Shown: piece by piece, positions 1 through 6,982 of the stretch
Numbering within the stretch: the stretch's first letter is position 1
Layout of the letters: the number at the start of each line of letters is the position of its first letter
Source: Streptomyces sp. NBC_01276
GTDB taxonomy: Bacteria > Actinomycetota > Actinomycetes > Streptomycetales > Streptomycetaceae
DNA: 64,000 nt
Assembly: GCF_041435355.1 (NCBI RefSeq)
Contig: NZ_CP108442.1
Coordinates: 1,674,001 to 1,738,000 of the forward strand
Direction of reading: 5' to 3'
The notes under the pieces: generated by a model
Seen by the model: only the letters and a program-made list of their open reading frames with translations
Told to the model about the DNA's origin: nothing
Database searches by the model: none
Translations under genes and position numbers: made by a program

Positions 1-746
1 CAGAACGCGTACCGCAGGCCGCCGCCGGGCAGCTGCTCGCGCACCCGCTGGGCGGGCCGCGTGTCGGGGGCGCCCGACAGTACGGCGGTGAGGAAGTCCG
101 CCGGGGCGCGGCCCGGTACGTCGTCCCGCATCAGGTTGACGGCCGCCGTGCGGTGGGGGCCGTCGAACCGGTCCGCGCCGTCGGCGAAGGACGCGGTGAG
201 TCCGGCAGTGCGCAGCACCGACCAGTGGTCGCCGAGGTCGGTGCGCACGTCGACGGGGAGCCGGTACGGGAAGCGGCTGAGGACCTCGTCCCGGTCCCAG
301 ACCTCCGTCACCACGCGGGCGGCCACCGGATGGCGCACGTCGACGACGACGGGCAGTTCGTCGGGGTCGGCGACCCTGGTGGTGAGCTCGGCGCCCAGCA
401 GGTCGTCCCCCCACGGCTGGATCCGGTTGGCGAACCTGCCGCGGAAGGAGAAGCCGGCGTAGCCGGGTTCCCCCCACAGCTCGTGGGCCCGCCGCAGGGT
501 GGCCCCGTCCACCTCCACCCAGGCGCCGAGGACCAGCTCGGTGTCGTGGCTCAGCCGGACGGGCAGCAAGCAGCGTATGTAGGAGCCGCCGCCGTCCACC
601 CGGAGCAGGGCGCGCACCCCGAGCCGGTGGAGGGCCTCCTCGGGCAGGCCGCGGGCGGCGTCGGGCAGGTGGTAGCCGAAGTCGATGCGGCGCCCGTCGG
701 GGAGCGCCTCACCGCAGCAGGAGCAGGCGGGAAGATGCGTGGTCAC
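1..746 (-). CDS. DUF2199 domain-containing protein (3' part outside window)
   Basis: An open frame of about 248 codons runs from a GTG at 746 off the left edge without a stop, so the C-terminus is missing. The protein opens with a Cys-x-x-Cys-Gly pair (residues 8-12) that looks like half of a zinc-binding knuckle. It continues with a 'DFGYHLPDAA' stretch, a 'LVLGAWVEVD' strand and a 'F.GRF.N.I.PWGDDLLGA' segment, the pattern of DUF2199 proteins. That family has no known biochemical role. No signal peptide or membrane segment is visible, so a cytoplasmic location is expected. The GTG was chosen because the Cys-rich family start follows it directly; no strong ribosome site is visible. It lies 89 bp downstream of rsgA on the same strand. 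Confidence 0.75.
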   Translation of the reverse strand, partial: MTTHLPACSCCGEALPDGRRIDFGYHLPDAARGLPEEALHRLGVRALLRVDGGGSYIRCLLPVRLSHDTELVLGAWVEVDGATLRRAHELWGEPGYAGFSFRGRFANRIQPWGDDLLGAELTTRVADPDELPVVVDVRHPVAARVVTEVWDRDEVLSRFPYRLPVDVRTDLGDHWSVLRTAGLTASFADGADRFDGPHRTAAVNLMRDDVPGRAPADFLTAVLSGAPDTRPAQRVREQLPGGGLRYAF

Positions 747-835
747 CCGTGCACCCTATGGTCGGTGCCCGAACACCGCGGGGGCCGGGTGGGCCGCGTG
801 GCCCGCCCGGCCCCGGGGAACCCCCGGGGGACCCG

Positions 836-1936
836 TCAGGCGCGGCCGTTGCGCTTCGCGGCGTAGTTCGCGCGGCCCACCGCCGACTTCATGCGCCAGT
901 CCCGGCGGATCTCCGCCCGCAGCCGCGCGTCCGTCTTCGCGACGATCCGCTGGTTCTCCCGCATCAGCTTGCGGTAGCTCTCCAGCCGGCGTTCGGGCAG
1001 CTCGCCGGCCTCCACGGCCGCCAGTACCGCGCAGCCCGGCTCCGCCTCGTGGGCGCAGTCGTGGAAGCGGCACCGGGCGGCGCACTCCTCGATCTCCGAG
1101 AAGACCTGCCCGACCCCCGCCTCCGCGTCGAACAGCCCGACGCCCCGCAGCCCGGGGGTGTCGATCAGGACTCCCCCGCCCGGCAGGGCGAGGAGGTTGC
1201 GCGTGGTGGTCGTGTGGCGGCCCTTGCCGTCGACCTCGCGGGTCTGCTGCACGTCCATGACGTCCGCGCCGAGCAGCGCGTTCGCCAGCGTGGACTTGCC
1301 GGCCCCGGAGACCCCGAGCAGCACGCTCGTGCCGCCGGCGGCGACGGCCGCGAGCACGTCCGTGCCCTCCCCGGTGTGGGAGGAGACGGTGAGCACCGGG
1401 ACGCCGGGAGCGGTGGTCTCCACGTCCTGGACCAGGTAGCCGAGGGCGGTCGGGTCCGGGACGAGGTCGGCCTTGGTGAGGACGACCAGCGGCTGCGCCC
1501 CCGACTCCCACGCCAGCGCGAGGAACCGCTCGATGCGGCCGAGGTCGAGCTCGCCGGCGAGCGATACGGCGATGATCGCGTAGTCGACGTTCGCGGCGAG
1601 GATCTGCCCCTCCGAGCGCTGCGAGGAGGTGGACCGGACGAAGGCGGTCCGGCGCGGCAGGTACGCCTTGACGTAGCGCGGGTTTCCGGTCGCCTCGACG
1701 GCGGCCCAGTCACCGGTGCAGATGACGCGCATCGGGTCGTGCGGGGTGACGAAGGCGGTGTCGGCGCGGACGACGCCGTCCGCGGTCATGACGTCGCACT
1801 GCCCGCGGTCCACCCGGACGACACGGCCGGGCAGCAGGCCCTGGTCGGCGTACGGAGCGAACTCCGCGTCCCACGCGTCGTCCCAGCCGAAGGCGGTGAG
1901 GGCGTGCGGGAGGGAGGAAAGAGAAGAGAGAGACAA
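836..1936 (-). CDS. rsgA: Ribosome small-subunit-dependent GTPase A
   Basis: RsgA is a circularly permuted GTPase that helps late maturation of the 30S subunit and is stimulated by binding it. The 366-residue product has the permuted order of motifs: G4 'TKAD' at residues 154-157, then the P-loop 'GVSGAGKST' at 208-216, then G3 'DTPG' at 259-262. An N-terminal OB-fold-like part precedes these. The C-terminal zinc knuckle is present, with Cys289, Cys294, His296 and Cys302 as likely ligands. Length and domain order are normal for the family. It follows a short putative micropeptide gene (2000-2074) and a strong hairpin, which may modulate read-through into rsgA. An arginine/lysine-rich tail is typical of RNA-binding members. 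Confidence 0.95.
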   Translation of the reverse strand: MSLSSLSSLPHALTAFGWDDAWDAEFAPYADQGLLPGRVVRVDRGQCDVMTADGVVRADTAFVTPHDPMRVICTGDWAAVEATGNPRYVKAYLPRRTAFVRSTSSQRSEGQILAANVDYAIIAVSLAGELDLGRIERFLALAWESGAQPLVVLTKADLVPDPTALGYLVQDVETTAPGVPVLTVSSHTGEGTDVLAAVAAGGTSVLLGVSGAGKSTLANALLGADVMDVQQTREVDGKGRHTTTTRNLLALPGGGVLIDTPGLRGVGLFDAEAGVGQVFSEIEECAARCRFHDCAHEAEPGCAVLAAVEAGELPERRLESYRKLMRENQRIVAKTDARLRAEIRRDWRMKSAVGRANYAAKRNGRA

Positions 1937-1967
1937 GGGGAACCCTTCACAGGGTGGCCCCGGCAGC

Positions 1968-1985
1968 GCGCGCCCGTGGGCGCGC
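1968..1985. terminator. GC-rich hairpin between micropeptide and rsgA
   Basis: Two 8-base arms, GCGCGCCC and GGGCGCGC, form a perfect inverted repeat with a two-base centre; in RNA this would fold as about 7 pairs with a 4-base loop. It lies in the 63-bp gap between the small ORF at 2000-2074 and rsgA. There is no U-tract. It could be an intrinsic terminator or attenuator limiting rsgA expression, or a stabilising stem; the sequence alone does not decide. Confidence 0.45.
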
Positions 1986-1999
1986 GGAGAGGTATGGGA

Positions 2000-2074
2000 T
2001 CAGCCGGAGGCCACGGAGGTGGCAACGATGATGAACTCCTGAATGCGGGCCGTGCCCGTCTCCGTGACAGTCAT
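2000..2074 (-). CDS. Putative 24-residue micropeptide upstream of rsgA
   Basis: An ATG at 2074 opens 24 codons ending in TGA. The start is preceded by CAGGAGGTGAGG, an almost perfect ribosome-binding site at good spacing, far stronger than those of most genes here. The peptide begins MTVTETGTAR and has a hydrophobic middle (FIIVATSVA). It contains no Cys and does not match the Cys leader peptides of sulfur operons that I know. Codon use includes ATT and GTT, which are unusual in this GC-rich genome. It sits between the response-regulator gene and rsgA on the same strand, followed by a GC-rich hairpin, so a leader-peptide role or a free small protein are both possible. I do not recognise a family. 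Confidence 0.5.
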   Translation of the reverse strand: MTVTETGTARIQEFIIVATSVASG

Positions 2075-2201
2075 CAATGTCCTCACCTCCTGATTCCCTG
2101 TGCGGGAGCGGCACGTCGCCGCGCTCCCTGACGTGCGAAACCATAGGGCACCCCGTACGGCGCAGCCACCGATTTGTTTCGGCCGACCGCGGACGTGGTT
2201 T

Positions 2202-2864
2202 TCAGGCCAGCCCGTGCCGGTAGGCGTAGCGGACGGCCTGGGCGCGGTCCCGCACGCCCGTCTTGGCGAAGAGGTTGTTGATGTGGGTCTTGACGGTGGA
2301 CTCCGAGATCGTCAGCCGGCGGGCGATCTCGGGGTTCGAGTGCCCCTCGGCGATCAGGGTGAGCACCTCCCCCTCGCGGGCGGTCAGGCCGTCGGGGAGG
2401 CCGGTGGGGCGGGAGCGCTGCGACGGGCCGGACACGGCGGCCGCGACGAGGCGTTCCTGCGCGGCCCGGCCGAGACCGGTGCCGCCCTCGCGGACGGCGG
2501 CCACCGCGCGGGCGATCTCCTCGGCGTCGGCGTCCTTGGTGAGGTAGCCGCGGGCCCCGGCCTTGAGGGCGTCCATGATGGACGCGTCGTCGCTGTAGGT
2601 GGTGAGGACGACGACGGCGGTGCCGGGGTGCCGTTCGGTGATGAGCCGGGTGGCCTCGACCCCGTCGACGCGGGGCATGCGCAGGTCCATCAGCACCACG
2701 TCGGGGGCGTGTTCGGCGACGAGCCGGACGGCCTCGGCGCCGTCCGCGGCGGAGGCGAGGACCTCGATGCCGGGCAGCAGGCCGAGCAGGAGCACCAGGC
2801 CCTCGCGCACGACGGTCTGGTCGTCCACCACCAGGACGCGGGTCGGGATGCTGTCGGCGGTCAC
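2202..2864 (-). CDS. NarL/LuxR-family response regulator
   Basis: This 220-residue protein has a receiver domain (about residues 8-125) with phospho-acceptor Asp60 in 'VVLMDLRMP', the acidic pair 'VDD' near residue 13, and the conserved 'LTKDA' lysine. A LuxR-type helix-turn-helix follows (about 150-215, 'LTAREGEVLTLIAEG' ... 'STVKTHINNLFAKTG'). It is the DNA-binding partner of the sensor kinase encoded immediately upstream, whose stop overlaps this GTG start in a GTGA junction, so the two should be translationally coupled. Repeated GGGTGGA elements upstream of the operon (4533-4587) are candidate binding sites. The signal sensed is unknown. Confidence 0.9.
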   Translation of the reverse strand: MTADSIPTRVLVVDDQTVVREGLVLLLGLLPGIEVLASAADGAEAVRLVAEHAPDVVLMDLRMPRVDGVEATRLITERHPGTAVVVLTTYSDDASIMDALKAGARGYLTKDADAEEIARAVAAVREGGTGLGRAAQERLVAAAVSGPSQRSRPTGLPDGLTAREGEVLTLIAEGHSNPEIARRLTISESTVKTHINNLFAKTGVRDRAQAVRYAYRHGLA

Positions 2865-3952
2865 GGTGCGAGGGGTCCTTCCAGTCGGACGCGGAAACCG
2901 GTGCCGTACGGCCCGGCGTCGAGGGTGGCGCCGATGAGTTCCGCCCGCTCCGCCATGCCCACCAGTCCGAATCCGCCCCCGGAGGAGCCGAGTCCGGGCA
3001 CGGGGGCGGGCCCGGTGCCCCCGGAGTCGGTGACGCAGAGCTCGTAGCGGTCGCCGGGATGGGCGAGGGTGATGTCCACGTCGGCCCCGGGGGCGTGCTT
3101 GCCCGCGTTGGTCAGGGCCTCCTGTGCGGTGCGGATCACGACGAGGGCCGCTTCGGCGGACAGCGGGCGCGGGCCCGCGGTGACGGTGAGGGCGCACGCC
3201 GAGCCCGTCGCGAGGCGGTACTCCTCGGCGAAGGCGGCCAGCGCCTCCCCGGGCGGCGGTACGTCGCCCCGCAGCGCGGCGACGGCCCGGCGGGTCTCCT
3301 CCAGGCCGCCCTTGGCCAGCGCCCGGGCCCGGTCGACGAGCGCGGCGGCGTCCTCGTAGCGTCCGGCGGCCAGGGTCAGGCGGGCGCTCTCCAGGTGGAT
3401 GAGCTGGGCGGAGAGGGAGTGGGCGAGGATGTCGTGGACCTCGCGGGCCACGTGGGCGCGCTCGGCGAGGAGCGCGCGCTGGCGCTCGGTTTCCGCGGCG
3501 GCCTTGCGGGAGCGGGCCGCGCGGACGAAGGCGTACATCCCGCAGAGACCGACGAGGTTCCACAGTTCGGAGGTGTCCCGGCCGCGCAGGAGGGTGACGG
3601 CGAGGACGGCGGCCAGTCCGGTGCCGAGCAGCAGCGCGCTGACGGCACCGCCCAGGCGTCCGGCGGCCAGGCCGCAGACGACGAAGACGAGGACGACCCA
3701 GGGCGTGGCGGGCGCCAGCAGGCCGGTCGCGCAGGCGGCGGCGAGGCCCGCGCCCAGCACCCATCCGCCGGCCGGGGTGCCGTCCGCGATCGTGGCGCCC
3801 AGGAGGATCAGGGCCAGCCCGGCGAGTCCGCAGGCGACGGCGGCGGTGCCGGGCGACGGGAAGAGCAGGCCGTGCAGGAACCAGGCCAGGACCGCCACCA
3901 GGACGGCCACCCTGACCTGCGTGTTCGTGAGTACGGGCAGCCGGTGTGACAT
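2861..3952 (-). CDS. Membrane sensor histidine kinase (HisKA_3 type)
   Basis: The first about 125 of 363 residues form several hydrophobic segments (around 12-31, 36-53, 62-80, 84-98 and 102-122), a membrane-embedded sensor with little extracellular loop. The HisKA_3 dimerisation helix carries the phospho-acceptor His173 in 'REVHDILAHSLS'. An HATPase domain follows with an N-box-like 'AQEALTNAGKHA' and a 'GFGLVGMAERAELIGA' G-box. Members of this type pair with NarL-like regulators, and the next gene encodes one, overlapping by 4 bp. The DUF1453 membrane protein gene lies 71 bp upstream on the same strand and is probably in the same operon. Start ATG at 3952. Confidence 0.9.
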   Translation of the reverse strand: MSHRLPVLTNTQVRVAVLVAVLAWFLHGLLFPSPGTAAVACGLAGLALILLGATIADGTPAGGWVLGAGLAAACATGLLAPATPWVVLVFVVCGLAAGRLGGAVSALLLGTGLAAVLAVTLLRGRDTSELWNLVGLCGMYAFVRAARSRKAAAETERQRALLAERAHVAREVHDILAHSLSAQLIHLESARLTLAAGRYEDAAALVDRARALAKGGLEETRRAVAALRGDVPPPGEALAAFAEEYRLATGSACALTVTAGPRPLSAEAALVVIRTAQEALTNAGKHAPGADVDITLAHPGDRYELCVTDSGGTGPAPVPGLGSSGGGFGLVGMAERAELIGATLDAGPYGTGFRVRLEGPLAP

Positions 3953-4023
3953 GTCTGCCCACTCTAGGCGGTCCCCTCCGGCTCCGGCCCGGACCGGGCC
4001 GGAGCGGGTCCGCGCGAACGGCC

Positions 4024-4488
4024 TCACGCCGCTGCGGGGATCCGGTGGGAACGGGCGGCCAGGGCCAGTCCCTGGGCGAGGACCCAGCCGGCCAGGGTCA
4101 GCAGCAGCGCCCCGGTGTGCGGGGTGATCCCCACGGCGTAGCCGAGCAGGGCGAGCGCGGCCCGGGCGGCGAGGGATACCGCGAACAGGGCGAGGACCGC
4201 CTTGTTGCCCTTGGCCCAGAGCTGCCCGTCGGGCTCCCGCCACACGGTCATGGCACGGCCCATCAGGAGGCCGAGCCCGAAGGCCACGCCGATCTCGGCG
4301 GCGAGCAGCACCAGGCTGAGGAGCGGGTGGGCGGGGGCGACGAGCCCGCCGCCGCTGACGCCGACGAACACCAGCACGACGGGCAGCACCCACAGACGGC
4401 CCCGGTCCTTCAGGGGCCGGCCGCCGAACCGGCGGGCCACGACGAAGACCACGACGAGGGCGATGAGCAGAACGCGTGCGATGTCCAT
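4024..4488 (-). CDS. DUF1453 (CcdC-like) membrane protein
   Basis: A 154-residue integral membrane protein with about four to five hydrophobic stretches, beginning 'MDIARVLLIALVVVFVVARR'. The arginine-rich turn after the first helix and a 'GLGLLMGRAMTVWRE' segment match the DUF1453/CcdC-type family, whose function is not established. It is the first gene of a likely three-gene transcript with the sensor kinase and response regulator. That context suggests an accessory sensing or envelope-stress role, which is inference. The ATG at 4488 was chosen because everything upstream in frame is proline/arginine-rich and overlaps the repeat-rich promoter region. Confidence 0.8.
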   Translation of the reverse strand: MDIARVLLIALVVVFVVARRFGGRPLKDRGRLWVLPVVLVFVGVSGGGLVAPAHPLLSLVLLAAEIGVAFGLGLLMGRAMTVWREPDGQLWAKGNKAVLALFAVSLAARAALALLGYAVGITPHTGALLLTLAGWVLAQGLALAARSHRIPAAA

Positions 4489-4532
4489 GCCGTCCACGCT
4501 AGGAACGCGGGGGCCCGCCGTGATCGGCTCCG

Positions 4533-4596
4533 GGGTGGAACGCGGGTGGATCCGGGGTGGAGACGCCCTTCTCCACCCACGGGTGGAGAAGGGCGT
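4533..4596. promoter_or_regulatory. Phased GGGTGGA repeats and 34-bp palindrome
   Basis: In the 199-bp region between divergent genes, GGGTGGA occurs at 4533, 4544 and 4555, exactly 11 bp apart, on one helical face. Immediately after it comes a perfect inverted repeat (4563-4578 ACGCCCTTCTCCACCC, 4581-4596 GGGTGGAGAAGGGCGT), which contains the same heptamer in both orientations. It is placed just upstream of the DUF1453-kinase-regulator operon and 92 bp before the VOC gene. The best guess is an autoregulatory binding array for the response regulator; the palindrome could also act as a transcript hairpin. Confidence 0.55.
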
Positions 4597-4687
4597 ACCC
4601 GGCGCCCCCGAGGACCTCCCGGCCCCCTCCGGAAAGATGTCCGTTTCCTTCAAGACGCCGGCCGGTGGGCCTGCCTAGCCTGCCGCT

Positions 4688-5089
4688 ATGACTCCACGAC
4701 TCGACATGATCGGCCTGGTCGTCTCCGACATGGCCGCCTCGCTCGCCTTCTACCGCCGGCTCGGCCTGGACGTGCCGGCCGACGCCGACTCGCAGCCGCA
4801 CGTCGAGGCCGCCCTGCCCGGGGGCCTGCGGATCGCCTGGGACACGGAGGACGTCGTGCGCTCCTTCGACCCCTCGTGGACCCCGCCCACCGGGGGCGTC
4901 CGCCGGGAACTGGCATTCCTGTGCGATTCCCCCGCAGAGGTGGACGCGCTGTACGCCGAGCTGACGGAGGCCGGTCATCCGGGGCACCTGAAGCCCTGGG
5001 ACGCCTTCTGGGGCCAGCGCTACGCGGTCGTCCTCGACCCCGACGGCTGCGGGGTCTCGCTGTTCGCCCCCTCCGACGCCGCCCGGTAG
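4688..5089 (+). CDS. VOC superfamily (glyoxalase/bleomycin-resistance-like) protein
   Basis: A 133-residue single-domain VOC fold protein. It has the paired beta-alpha-beta pattern, with 'MIGLVVSDMAASLAFYRRLGL' at the start and 'DAFWGQRYAVVLDPDGCGVSLFAP' at the end. The family covers dioxygenases, glyoxalases and drug-binding proteins; nothing here identifies the substrate. A TAGCCT hexamer ends 6 bases before the ATG with no ribosome site visible, which fits leaderless transcription. The 3' end overlaps the convergent AraC-type regulator gene by 70 bp, so the two transcripts would be antisense to each other at their ends. Confidence 0.85.
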   Translation: MTPRLDMIGLVVSDMAASLAFYRRLGLDVPADADSQPHVEAALPGGLRIAWDTEDVVRSFDPSWTPPTGGVRRELAFLCDSPAEVDALYAELTEAGHPGHLKPWDAFWGQRYAVVLDPDGCGVSLFAPSDAAR

Positions 5090-5754
5090 GCCCCGAGGGT
5101 GGTCCCGGCCAGCGCCCGCACCTCGCGGGCCAGGTGCGCCTGGTCGGCGTACCCGGCGGTGTGGGCCACCTCGGCCTGGGGCAGCCCGCGCCTGCTCAGG
5201 GCCAGGGCCCGCTGGAGGCGCAGCACCCGCCCCAGCGTGCGGGGCCCGTAGCCGAAGGCGTCGAGGCAGCGCCGGCGCAGCTGGCGTTCGCCGAGGCCGA
5301 CGTCGTCGGCGATGCCGGCCACCGGCCGGCCCGCCCGCAGCCGGGCCGTCACCAGCGCGGGGAGCGGATCGGGCGGGCCCAGGGCGCGGGCGCGGGCCAG
5401 CGCCAGTGCTTCGAGGCCCGCGCACGGGTCCTCGTGGGCGGCGATCCGTTCGGTGAGCCGGCGCACCTCGGCGGCGGGCCACAGGTCGGCGAGTTCCACC
5501 CGCCGGTCGCGCAGCCGGTGCGCCGGTACGCCGAGCAGCGCGGGCGCGGTGCCGGGGGCGAGCCGCAGCCCGGCGAAGGCCCGGCCGGGGACCTCCCCGG
5601 CGGGGTGCGGCCCGGTGTCGGGCCCGGCCACCAGCAGTCGGCCCCCGGCCCACAGCAGGTCCATGCACCCGTCGGGCAGCACGACCCCGCCGGGTCCCCG
5701 GGCCCGCCAGACCACGGCTCCGGCGACGGCGGCCGACGGTGCTTCCTCGTACAC
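5020..5754 (-). CDS. AraC-family transcriptional regulator (DUF6597-type N-terminus)
   Basis: The N-terminal half of this 244-residue protein matches the DUF6597-like ligand-binding region ('VLPDGCMDLLW', 'VAGPDTGPH', 'AGLRLAPG'). The C-terminal about 100 residues are an AraC double helix-turn-helix ('VAGIADDVGLGERQLRRRCLDAFGYGPRTLGRVLRLQRAL' split over two helices, then 'AEVAHTAGYADQAHLAREVRALAGTTLGAYR'). It probably regulates a small-molecule response gene, perhaps the convergent VOC gene with which it shares 70 bp of 3' sequence. This pairing of an AraC/DUF6597 regulator with a VOC protein is common in actinomycetes. Confidence 0.85.
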   Translation of the reverse strand: MYEEAPSAAVAGAVVWRARGPGGVVLPDGCMDLLWAGGRLLVAGPDTGPHPAGEVPGRAFAGLRLAPGTAPALLGVPAHRLRDRRVELADLWPAAEVRRLTERIAAHEDPCAGLEALALARARALGPPDPLPALVTARLRAGRPVAGIADDVGLGERQLRRRCLDAFGYGPRTLGRVLRLQRALALSRRGLPQAEVAHTAGYADQAHLAREVRALAGTTLGAYRAASEGANSETPQPSGSRTTA

Positions 5755-5849
5755 GCCACCAGGCTATGCCGGGCCGCCCGGTGCCCGCGCCGCCCGGCCT
5801 CGTCGCACCCGGTCCCCGCGCGGCCCGGCGCCGCCCGGCCCGGCGCGCG

Positions 5850-6965
5850 TCAGTGCTTGCGCAGCCGCGAGCCGTAGTCCTCGGGCGGCAGGAACTTCGA
5901 CCAGCGCTCCGGGAACTCCGACGGCATCCCGGCGTCCTCGTCGTCCTCGGACTCCCCTTCGGCCAGGGCCCGCCAGGCGGCGGCCCGCGCCACCAGCTGG
6001 GCGGCCTCGGCCTCGCGGACGCGTTCGTTCGCCTCGCGCGCGGCGGCGGTGGCCACCGAGGGCCAGACCCGGTCGATGGCGGCGTTGACGGCCGCTCCGA
6101 CGAGCACGGCGAAGGCCGAGATGCCGATCCACAGCAGGATCGCGACGGGCGCGGCGAGGGAGCCGTAGATGGTGGGCCCCTCGACGGTGTTGGTGAGGTA
6201 GATCCGCAGCAGGAACGAGCCCAGGACCCACATCGCGAGGGCCACGAGCGCGCCCGGCACGTCCTCGATCCACGGCGAGCGGACGGGCACGGACACGTGG
6301 TACAGGGTGGTCAGGAAGGCGATCGAGAGCAGGGTGACCGTGGGCCAGTACAGGACCGCGATCACCTCCGTGCTCCAGGGCACCAGCCGTACCACCGCGT
6401 CGGGCCCGACGACCATCAGCGGCAGCACGATCGCGCCGATCAGCAGGGCGACGACGTAGAGGAGGAAGGCGAGCAGCCGGGTCTTGACGATGCCCCGCTG
6501 TCCGTCGAGCCCGTACATGACGGTGATGGTGTCGATGAAGACGTTGACGGCGCGCGAACCGGACCACAGGGCGAAGGCGAAGCCGAGGGAGATCAGGTCG
6601 GGGCGGCCGCGGCTGGTGACGTCGTCGAGCATGGGTTTGGCGATCTCGTTGACGCCCCGGTCGGACAGGACGGTGCCGACCGCGCGCAGGATGTTCTCCT
6701 CGATGCTCTGCACGGACTGGGTGTCCGTCCAGCCGTCGACGTAGCCGAGGAGGCCGAGGAGGCCGAGGAAGAGCGGGGGGAGGGAGAGCAGGGTGAAGAA
6801 GGCCGCCTCCGCCGCGAGCCCCAGGATCCGGTACTCGACGCACGAGTTGACGGTGTCCTTGAGCAGCAGCCAGGCCATCTTCCGCTTGGAGACGTTGCGA
6901 TAGAGGACGCGGGCCCGATGGAGCCGTCCCGGGATCCGCTCGGTTGTTTCTTTTGCTGGCTGCAC
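5850..6965 (-). CDS. YihY/BrkB-family inner membrane protein
   Basis: A 371-residue multi-pass membrane protein with the YihY/virulence factor BrkB pattern: an N-terminal 'EAAFFTLLSLPPLFLGLLGLLGY' helix, a central 'LWSGSRAVNVFIDTITVMYG' segment, and a 'LLWIGISAFAVLVGAAVNAAIDRVWP' helix near residue 290. Its molecular function is not known; it is not RNase BN as older annotations say. The charged C-terminal tail after about residue 310 is cytoplasmic. Its start lies only 17 bp from the divergent acyl-CoA dehydrogenase start, so the two promoters must overlap. Confidence 0.9.
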   Translation of the reverse strand: MQPAKETTERIPGRLHRARVLYRNVSKRKMAWLLLKDTVNSCVEYRILGLAAEAAFFTLLSLPPLFLGLLGLLGYVDGWTDTQSVQSIEENILRAVGTVLSDRGVNEIAKPMLDDVTSRGRPDLISLGFAFALWSGSRAVNVFIDTITVMYGLDGQRGIVKTRLLAFLLYVVALLIGAIVLPLMVVGPDAVVRLVPWSTEVIAVLYWPTVTLLSIAFLTTLYHVSVPVRSPWIEDVPGALVALAMWVLGSFLLRIYLTNTVEGPTIYGSLAAPVAILLWIGISAFAVLVGAAVNAAIDRVWPSVATAAAREANERVREAEAAQLVARAAAWRALAEGESEDDEDAGMPSEFPERWSKFLPPEDYGSRLRKH

Positions 6966-6982
6966 GTCCTTACCGTATCCGC

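Noticed and set aside
749..2131. A 460-codon plus-strand open frame
   Set aside because: It is antisense to rsgA and rich in Gly/Arg/Val with no family features; long antisense frames are expected in such GC-rich DNA.
1947..2144. A 65-residue minus-strand frame overlapping the micropeptide
   Set aside because: Composition is His/Arg-rich and random-looking, and no ribosome site fits; the 24-codon frame with CAGGAGGTGAGG is better.
2202..3962. A single 586-codon frame covering both the response regulator and the kinase region
   Set aside because: Only the last 220 codons resemble a protein family; upstream it is a shadow of the kinase frame. The regulator starts at GTG 2864.
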